Shown here one piece after another: positions 57,326-64,000 of a DNA stretch of 64,000 nt (within the stretch, counting starts at the first letter, position 1; every line of letters starts with the position of its first letter). Both the position numbers and the translations under genes were made by a program. Location: contig NC_084843.1 in the NCBI RefSeq assembly GCF_033115175.1, forward strand, positions 60,428,474 through 60,492,473, in the 5' to 3' direction. Source of the DNA: Lepus europaeus (taxonomy: Eukaryota; Chordata; Mammalia; Lagomorpha; Leporidae). The notes below the pieces were generated by a model. It was not told the origin of the DNA. It worked only from the letters and a program-made list of their open reading frames with translations, and made no database searches.

Positions 57326-57630
57326 AAAAGATTATTTTTTGAAAGGCAGAGTTACAAAGTACTTCCAAAAGTTTGAAGTCCACTGGTTTACTCACCAATG
57401 GCTGCATTGGCCAGGGCTGGGCCAGACCAAAGCCAGGAGTCTGGAAGTTTATCCAGGTCTCCCACAAGGGTGCAGGGGCCCAAGCACCTGGGCCATCTTC
57501 CGCTGCTTTCCCAGGTGCATTAGCAGGGGGCTGGATCAGAAGTGGAGCAGCCAGGACTTAAGCTGGCACCCACTTGAGATGCCGGCATCACAGGCCACAG
57601 CTTATCCACTGCGCCACGGTGCTAGCCCCC
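57326..57630 (-). mobile_element. C-repeat SINE (older CSINE)
   Basis: Antisense: 'aagattattttttgaaaggc', 'gggtgcaggggcccaagcac', 'cactgcgccacggtgctagc'. The CT-rich block is replaced by 'aaagtacttccaaaagtttg'. With 57000-57325 it forms an inverted pair with almost no spacer. Confidence 0.9.
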
Positions 57631-58620
57631 AAATCAAATAATTATTAAGAGCACACCGAAGTTTGGAAAGCGTGGTACAAGCATCGGTGGGTGGGGCCTG
57701 GCCACCTCTCGGCCCTACATGGCACTTGTCACCCCTGTGATGCAACAGCTCCTGGTGTAATTAGGAATTTAGCGGTCTACCTCCACCCCAGACTATGATC
57801 GTGGTGAAGGCGTCAGCTCGCTGCCCTGACCCTGTGCCCAGCACAGCCCACGGAGCCCTGCAGGCAGCAGAGTCATGGTTCTCTGGCTGACAGCTCCTCC
57901 CGCGCCCGTGCATAAAGCAGCCTGCATCTCCCCTGCGATGGCTTACCCTCAGGCCCGGGGGCCCTGGCACAGCCTCCCTAGCACGTGCGTAAGGGGGAGT
58001 CGTGAATGTGTTGGTGACGTGGGGGCAGCTGCACCCCCAGGCCAGGCCCCTGCCCACCTCTGCTGTCCACTGGGGCCAACTCCATGCCTGCGAGGGGCCA
58101 GGGCAGGCACCAGGGAGTGTGGGGGGGGGTGGCCCACGGACAGTTGTTTCTTGTGCTGAGTCTGGGGAGGGAGTGTGGGCAGCTGGCGGTGGGCTGGGGA
58201 AGGCTTCTCCCAACCCAGCCACAGCCCCTCTCCCTGGAGCTGCCTGGGCTGCAGTGTGGTGGAAACCACGCTCACCAGGGGAAAGCCGGGGAAGGGCGGT
58301 GAGGTAGTGGAGCTCCGGCCTGGCTCCCTCGCCTGAGTATGGGATGCTGGGGGTTTGGGTCCAGCCGACACCCCTGGCTCAGCAGTGTGGCCGCATGCCT
58401 GTGTCGGGCCTCACTGAGCTGACGTGGCTGCAGCGCCCCGGCTGCCTGGACACACCTCCTCCCGTGCCCCTGAGTGCCCACCACCCGTCCCCACCATGGA
58501 GCCACCCGCTGCATCGTGTTCCCAGCAGAGTTCCTTTAAACACCTGATTGTCAACACTGAAAGGTTGGGAATTTCTCTACCAAAACGTGGGGCTCTGGTT
58601 TTGGGCGACAACCCAAAAAG

Positions 58621-58704
58621 CTCAGAGGCACCGGGCTAAGACGAAAGGATCTCACTATGTTTAGCTGAGACGGGAGAAGCAAAGAATGGGACAGAAGCAA
58701 CGGT
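58621..58704 (-). repeat. Inverted repeat, left arm (LINE-derived)
   Basis: These 84 bp are the reverse complement of 59231-59314 with five differences by hand count (about 94% identity), all transitions. It begins 'ctcagaggcaccgggctaag' and ends 'acagaagcaacggt'. Confidence 0.92.
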
Positions 58705-58839
58705 TCTGAACCCAGAACCCAGAAAGCTGAACCCAGAAAGCACCCAGTGTGGAAGGTTCCCCGTGCCCTGCAGCCCCTCATGGTCCCTGCTGAACTTCTC
58801 GGTCCGCCCGTCTGCCTCCTGACCTCCAGTGGCCTTGCG

Positions 58840-59630
58840 CTCGCTCATGATGCCAGTGACTACTAAAGTTAAGTCAATTAAAAGCCCGAGTATGTCTTTG
58901 TTCCAATGTGTTCTGGAAAGAGATTTTTGCTCAGGATGGATCCTAGGTGGGCATAATTTCACTCCCTCTCAGTGCCTTGAAGGCATCCATCCACGGACTT
59001 TGGCATCCATTGTTGTCAGAGGGATGTTGAAAAATGAGCTCCCGGCTTCGGTGTCAGTGCCTCGGCGCCATCCGTCTTCCTTCTGGGCTGTGTTTCTCGC
59101 CAGCGCTCTGCAGCTCGGCCTGACGGGCGCAGCTGTGACTCGCTGTTTATCCCGCTGGAGTTTCACTGGGCTTCTTGAAGCTTGGGAGTTTTTCATCAGT
59201 TCTGGAACATTCCCAGCCTTTATTTCTTCTACCGTTGCTTCTGTCCTATTCTTTGCTTCTCCCATCTCAGCTAAACATAGTGAGACCCTTTTGTCTTAGC
59301 CCAGTGCCTCTGAGCCTCTCCATGATATTTTCCCAGCACTATCGCCCTGTGCTCCAATCAGGGTAAATTCTTCAATTCCCTAATTCTCTTTCCAGCCATG
59401 TCTGTAAAAGCAACACACTGGAGAGTCTGATGATTGTATTTTAATCTCTAGGTGCTGCATTTGGCCCCTTTAAAAAATCCCCTTGCTCTCTGCCCCTATT
59501 TGCAAGCCTCTCTTTTAGTTATTGAAAAATAGCATATTTTATGTTCTGTGCCTAATAATTCCCACATTTAGAGTGCTTGAGCGTCTCAGTGTGCAGTCTG
59601 GTTTTTGTTTTTCAAGTTTCCTTTCATAGA
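58840..59630 (-). mobile_element. Old L1-type LINE fragment
   Basis: Antisense LINE motifs: 'ccgctggagtttcactgggc', 'ttcttgaagcttgggagttt', 'ttcatcagttctggaacatt', 'cccagcctttatttcttcta', and distally 'tgtgcctaataattcccaca'. Resembles L1M/HAL1-class elements; the exact subfamily was not determined. Confidence 0.6.
59231..59314 (+). repeat. Inverted repeat, right arm (inside LINE)
   Basis: Partner of 58621-58704 across a 526-bp spacer. This arm is collinear with the surrounding LINE, so the left arm is the displaced, inverted copy. Confidence 0.92.
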
Positions 59631-59734
59631 GCTTTGCTTAAAGAGACTGGGGGTTGGGGGTTGGGGGGTGGGGACGGGTGAATGAATGAACCGGGGCTGC
59701 GAACTGCCTGTTTGGCTGGCAGGAACAGTGACTC

Positions 59735-59893
59735 TGAGGCCCACGTGGGAGACAGAGAAGAAGCTCCTGGCTCCTGGTTTTGGCTTGGCCCAGCCCCAGC
59801 CTTTGCAGCTATTTGAAGAGTGAACCAGCAGATGGAAGATTATCTCTCTGCACCTCCTCTCCCCAGTGACTCTGCCTTTCAAATTTTTAAAAG
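59735..59893 (+). mobile_element. 5'-truncated C-repeat SINE
   Basis: 'gaggcccacgtgggagacag', 'agaagaagctcctggctcct', 'gcagctatttgaagagtgaa', 'ccagcagatggaagattatc', ending 'ctctgcctttcaaattttta'. The tRNA-related 5' end is absent; a G-rich (GGGGGTT)n patch precedes it at 59650-59680. Confidence 0.82.
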
Positions 59894-60054
59894 AAGAGCG
59901 GTTGGTTGTGGCTGACGGCTGGGCCAAGGCCGCTGAGGGCTACTGAGGCTCGTGGAGGCCAGGCCTGGCCAGAGCAGGCATCTGCGAATTCTGTGAGCCA
60001 GCCGGGAGATGACACCGGCCGCCGGCATTCACTCAACGTGGCTGTGTGGCAGAC

Positions 60055-60180
60055 CCTCTCCAAGTGTCTCACGGATGTCACCTCAGTTCTCCCAGGCTTA
60101 TGAGGGAGGTGTTAGGATCATTCCCATTCCCCAGGTGAGGAAGCTGAGGCAGAGAGAGGCCCGGTAGCTCGCCAGGGTCC
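60055..60180 (-). mobile_element. MIR SINE fragment
   Basis: 'caagtgtctcacggatgtca', 'cattccccaggtgaggaagc', 'tgaggcagagagaggcccgg'. Clear antisense 3' half. Confidence 0.8.
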
Positions 60181-60189
60181 CTCACCGTC

Positions 60190-60400
60190 TCGGTCTGTGC
60201 GTTGCCACAGCAGAACCCCCGAGCTCGGTCATGGAGAGAGAAAACATGGTTCTTTCCCACAGTTCTGGAGGCTGAGACTTCCCAGGTGGAGGGGTGCGGC
60301 TGGAGAGGGCCCCATGCTGTATCCCAGCATGGTGGAGGGCGCCCCAGGGTGAGGCAGCTCAGCGCTCTCTGCTTCTGCTCACTAAGCCACGAAGGCCGCC
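60190..60400 (-). mobile_element. MaLR-type LTR remnant (ERVL-MaLR)
   Basis: 'cgttgccacagcagaacccc', 'cgagctcggtcatggagaga', 'gaaaacatggttctttccca', 'cagttctggaggctgagact' follow the antisense order of a MaLR (MST/MLT1-like) LTR. No internal retroviral genes are seen. The following minisatellite appears to start in this LTR. Confidence 0.55.
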
Positions 60401-61507
60401 CTGGGCCCCACCTCCCACCCTCCAACACCCATCACCCCGGGGCCCGCCTCCCACCCTCATCCAACACCCATCACCCTGGGACCCCACCTCCCACCCTCCA
60501 ACACCCATCACCCCAGGGGCCCCACCTCCCACCCTCCAACACCCATCACCCCGGGGCCCCGCCTCCCACCCTCATCCAACACCCATCACCCTGGGACCCC
60601 ACCTCCCACCCTCCAACACCCATCACCCTGGGACCCCACCTCCCACCCTCCAACACCCATCACTCTGGGACCCCACCTCCCACCCTCCAACACCCATCAC
60701 CCTGGGGCCCCACCTCCCACCCTCCAACACCCATCACCCTGGGGCCCCGCCTCTCACCTTCCAATACCCATCACCCCGGGGCCCCGCCTCCCACCCTCAT
60801 CCAACACCCATCACCCTGGGACCCCACCTCCCACCCTCCAACACCCATCACCCCAGGGGCCCCACCTCCCACCCTCCAACACCCATCACTCTGGGACCCC
60901 ACTTCCCACACTCCAACACCCATCACCCCAGGGGCCCCACCTCCCACCCTCCAACACCCATCACCCTGGGACCCCACCTCCCACCCTCCAACACCCATCA
61001 CCCCAGGGGCCCCGCCTCCCAACCTCCAACACCCATCACCCCAGGGGCCCCGCCTCCCAACCTCCAACACCCATCACCCCAGGGGCCCCACCTCCCACCC
61101 TCCAACACCCATCACCCCAGGGGCCCCGCCTCCCAACCTCCAACACCCATCACCCCAGGGGCCCCGCCTCCCACCCTCCAACACCCATCACCCTGGGGCT
61201 CCACCTCCCACCCTCCAACACCCATCACCCCAGGGGCCCCACCTCCAACACCCATCACCCCAGGGGCCCTGCCTCCCACCCTCCAACACCCATCACCCTG
61301 GGGCCCCGCCTCCCACCCTCCAACACCCATCACCCCGGGGGCCTCACCTCCCACCCTCAAACACCCATCACCCCAGGGCCCTCACCTCCCACCCTCCACC
61401 ACCCATCACCCCAGGGCCCTCACCTCCCACCCTCCAACACCCATCACCACAGGGGCCCCAGCTCCCACCCTCATCCAGCACCCATTACCCCAGGGGACCC
61501 ACCTCCG
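60401..61507 (+). repeat. C-rich 37-41 bp minisatellite, about 29 units
   Basis: Unit like CCCCACCTCCCACCCTCCAA plus CACCCATCACCCTGGGA. About 29 copies counted by the CCCATCAC/CCCATTAC core. Variant units with CCTCATCCA recur at about 60455, 60573, 60796 and 61472, showing blocks duplicated as groups. It reads through in two frames as Pro/His/Thr-rich sequence, an artefact of the unit. The opposite strand is G-rich with G-quadruplex potential. Confidence 0.95.
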
Positions 61508-63299
61508 TGCAGAAACCCAGGAGGCCCCAGGTGCCAAGTGTGTTAGGTCTGTGTGGATGGGAGGCTGCCAGGACACGGCCCCGGGAGTTGAGGTGGTTTA
61601 TGGGGGTCTGCTGTGAGACCCCCTTTGTGCCCACCAGGCTGGTGGTGTGATGCTGACAGGGGAGTTTGGGTTACCCTGATTACATTATTCCTGGTAGCTC
61701 CACAAACCCATTCACCTGAAAGGGTCCCCTTGGGCACTGACCCCTGGCCCCTTGGGAGGTTACAGATGGAGGGGGCGGCGGGCTTGGGGGGTAGACTGGG
61801 CTCCTGGCCGGGGTTGGGGGGCAGGCTGTGGGAGCGCAGGCAGGCTGGCCTCGGGTGGGTGCTGTGGCTTGTGCTCTGTACCAGCTCTGTACAGCCCCTG
61901 GGATGTCTCTGCCAATGTTACTCTCAGTCCCAGGCCCATGTGGCTGACTCCCCAGCTCCCCACCCATGGCAGGGCCCTGGGAAACATCAGTCACCTTGAG
62001 AGGACCTTGAGATGCCCAGGCAAGCAGACCTGCCCAGCCTGGGGCGCATAGTCAAAATGCAGCAAGCTCTCCCCTTGCTACCCCACCCCCACACCTGCTT
62101 ATGGGGCGAGGGGTGGGGGCCTTGACTGATTGATCCACAGTGGCTGTTTTACCCTTGGTCACAGCCCACGCCCTCTATGTGTGATGCACCTGGTTCTCTC
62201 AGGTCGTCTTGCTACATCCAGACAGTGTGTGTGAGAGGAGGGGCCGACAGGGGAGGATGAGGTTAAAGAACATCTAATGGGCAAGAGAGTGGTTGTAGTC
62301 TATGTCACTGCGGGCCGCAGGGCCCCTGTGGGGTCTGAGACCTTGTGCAGCTCTGTGATTCTCCCGGGAGCCGGAGGGCCCCTCCCTTGGGCAGGGCAGG
62401 TCCTGGCGGCAACACGGCCGCTGAGCCACCCATTGCGGCCTCACCTCCAGGGGCCACGCCGCAGCAGAGGGCCACGGGAAGGCAGCGTCCACATTCGCTG
62501 AGGGGGTGGGAGGTTGTGACTGGCATCCCGCCGTGCCCTCAGGGCCTGTCCCTGTGGCGCAGTGATCCTCTGGGCTCTGGCCATCCTGCCACTGGACACT
62601 GGCTGCCATGAGAGACCGAGGAGTAAGGGAAAGGCTTCAGCCTCCTCTCTGGGCCCCTCAGGGCACCAGCTGGTCTCAGGAAGCAACTTAGGAGGGAAGA
62701 GCAAGCGAGTGAGTGAGTACATGGGTCCCCCAGTCTTGCCCACAAGGCTCCAGGCGTGAGCTGCCCGGGTGCTCAGAGAACAAGGTCCTGACATGGAGGG
62801 CGGGCAGGGATGGGGAGGTGATGCATGGGAGCCAAGGCGGAGGGGGCTGGTCTCCACGCAGTCAGTGGCAGAGGGACCTCTCTGCAGCCCCTTCAACTCT
62901 TCCCTCTGCCCGCCTGCCACCCACCCACGTGCACTATTCGTTTCCGTGGTGTGGGGCCTGTGGTTCCTGGCTCAGTCTGCGTGGGTTGCAGGCTGGGGGC
63001 TGATTCTGGTGGCAGGCGGACCTTGCAGAAGTTTGCCCTCTGCCTGATTGGGAGCCGGACCCACCCAGCTAGAGCACAGCTCTCCCAGTGAAGGAGGCCA
63101 TCGCCAGGCAGGCTGGGCATTTAGAACACCATCCACCTCCTGCTCTCTTCTCTCTGCCCCTCAAAGTCAGCAGGTGGCTCCTTGCGGTGCCCCAGCAGGG
63201 GCTAGGGCTGGGAGCACAGCCCTTGAAGTGACTTTTAGCATCGCAAGACCCGTACACCTGCAAGCATAGAGTGTACCACCTGGAGTTACACGTGACCAG

Positions 63300-63460
63300 T
63301 CACTTCACTCACTCATTCATTCATTTATTTTTTTATTCCGTAGACCCTGACTCAGGGCCTGCCCCTGCCCAAGGTTCTGTGGGTGCTCTGAGGGCACTCG
63401 CGGGATGGGGACCCACAGTTCTTTAGGCTGCTGTGTGGGAAGCACTGTGTTGGGTCAGGG
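63300..63460. mobile_element. Possible MIR/L2-tail fragment
   Basis: 'cactcactcattcattcatt' then 'tatttttttattccgtagac' resembles the common tail shared by MIR3/L2 antisense copies. The downstream part is not recognisable. A similar short tail is at about 6590-6670 (gcatttattaactgcttact). Confidence 0.4.
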
Positions 63461-64000
63461 TCTGCCGTGGGGTCTGGTAGCCTCTTTGGCTGGGTGGGGC
63501 TTCTGGGCTGCTCCTCCTGTGCCCTCCGGCTTGACCTTGTGCAGCTTCTGAAGGCCACACAGCTGGGCCCAGTGGGGAATGCACCCGACTCATCCCAGGA
63601 ACTGTGCCGGCCGCTCTGATCGCTGCTCAGCTGAGCCGATGGCTGCTTCTGCTTCTCCTGAGACCGTGGCTGGATGGTGGGCATGTGGCGAGGCAGGTGG
63701 GGGCCCACGGTCAGTGCTGCGGCGTGTCCTCCAGGAAAGGCGGCTCAGTCTGTGCCCCAACTAAGGAGGCCCCGGCTGCCCACGCGTGAAGGGTGACCGA
63801 CAGCCAGGCAGGGAGTTGGGCAGAAGTCAGACTGTGCCTGGTCTGCTCTCCACAGCAGGGATCCCGGGATGCTATTTCTTGAACCACCAGCGTCCTCCGA
63901 AATCCTCCCAGAAGACAGGGTTTCTTGGCCAAATAAATGTGGGTGCAGCCGTATCTCGCCCAGCACCTTGCGGAGTGACACGGGCATTAGCGTAATGAAG

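Larger units (their letters stand above)
23998..64000 (+). other. CDH23: CDH23 intron 3 (partial)
   Basis: From the exon 3 donor to the end of the window I found no sequence matching the next part of EC1 (expected to begin with Ser-Ser-Val-Thr-Gln and carry the first acidic calcium motifs). The 40 kb is therefore read as the start of a long intron. It contains about 17 C-repeat SINE copies or fragments, MIR/L2/L1 fragments, two minisatellites and several AT-rich repeat-free islands. The stretches 24.0-26.1, 26.65-27.66, 28.0-29.0, 51.0-53.7 and 61.5-64.0 kb are GC-rich and show little beyond weak ancient repeat traces. Confidence 0.8.

Noticed and set aside
60202..61650. 482-residue and 440-residue overlapping + strand reading frames rich in Pro, His and Thr
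   Set aside because: They are produced by the C-rich minisatellite, which lacks stop codons in two frames; no splice, start or conservation signal supports translation.
23998..64000. Search for CDH23 exon 4 (continuation of EC1 with the first calcium-binding acidic motifs)
   Set aside because: No frame with the expected Ser-Ser-Val-Thr-Gln start or a DMDND-like motif was found; intron 3 is long in this gene, so the exon probably lies beyond the window.

Overview
The window is mammalian intronic DNA, almost certainly from a lagomorph and most likely rabbit. The main clue is about 29 copies or fragments of the tRNA-derived C-repeat SINE (CSINE), a family restricted to lagomorphs. Both the younger type (start like GGCCGGCGCC.GGCTCA, A-rich tail) and older types (antisense copies start AAAGATTTATTTATTT and end CCACAGCGCCGGCCCC) are present. 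Ancient MIR, L2 and L1 fragments, MaLR LTR sequence and mariner-like remnants fill much of the rest.

Two coding exons can be supported, both on the + strand. Exon 2 (20311-20382) carries the start codon and signal peptide. Exon 3 (23920-23997) encodes the start of the first cadherin repeat. The joined peptide closely matches the N-terminus of cadherin-23 (CDH23), and the coding lengths of 67 and 78 nt, both ending in phase 1, fit the known CDH23 structure. CDH23 is the upper tip-link cadherin of inner-ear hair cells (Usher syndrome 1D / DFNB12 gene). No other exon was recognised: 1-20310 is read as 5' intron (intron 1), 20383-23919 as intron 2 and 23998-64000 as the start of a long intron 3.

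Intron 1 holds a GAT/GGT low-complexity tract, an AT-rich unique block and a nested pile of an old L1 fragment split by four SINEs. Intron 2 is compact, with one MIR and a mariner-like remnant. Intron 3 holds many SINEs, two GC-rich minisatellites (50.11-50.37 kb and 60.40-61.51 kb), an inverted repeat inside LINE sequence (58.62-59.31 kb), and several AT-rich repeat-free islands rich in homeodomain/SOX-like motifs that are candidate enhancers.

Most long reading frames are accidents of GC-rich, repeat-rich DNA. No tRNA, rRNA, CRISPR, operon or prokaryotic feature was seen. I found no new gene system. The most useful leads are the candidate regulatory islands, the LTR-associated minisatellite, the LINE inverted repeat and the SINE inverted pairs. 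All family calls were made by eye; repeat boundaries are approximate, usually within 5-30 bases.
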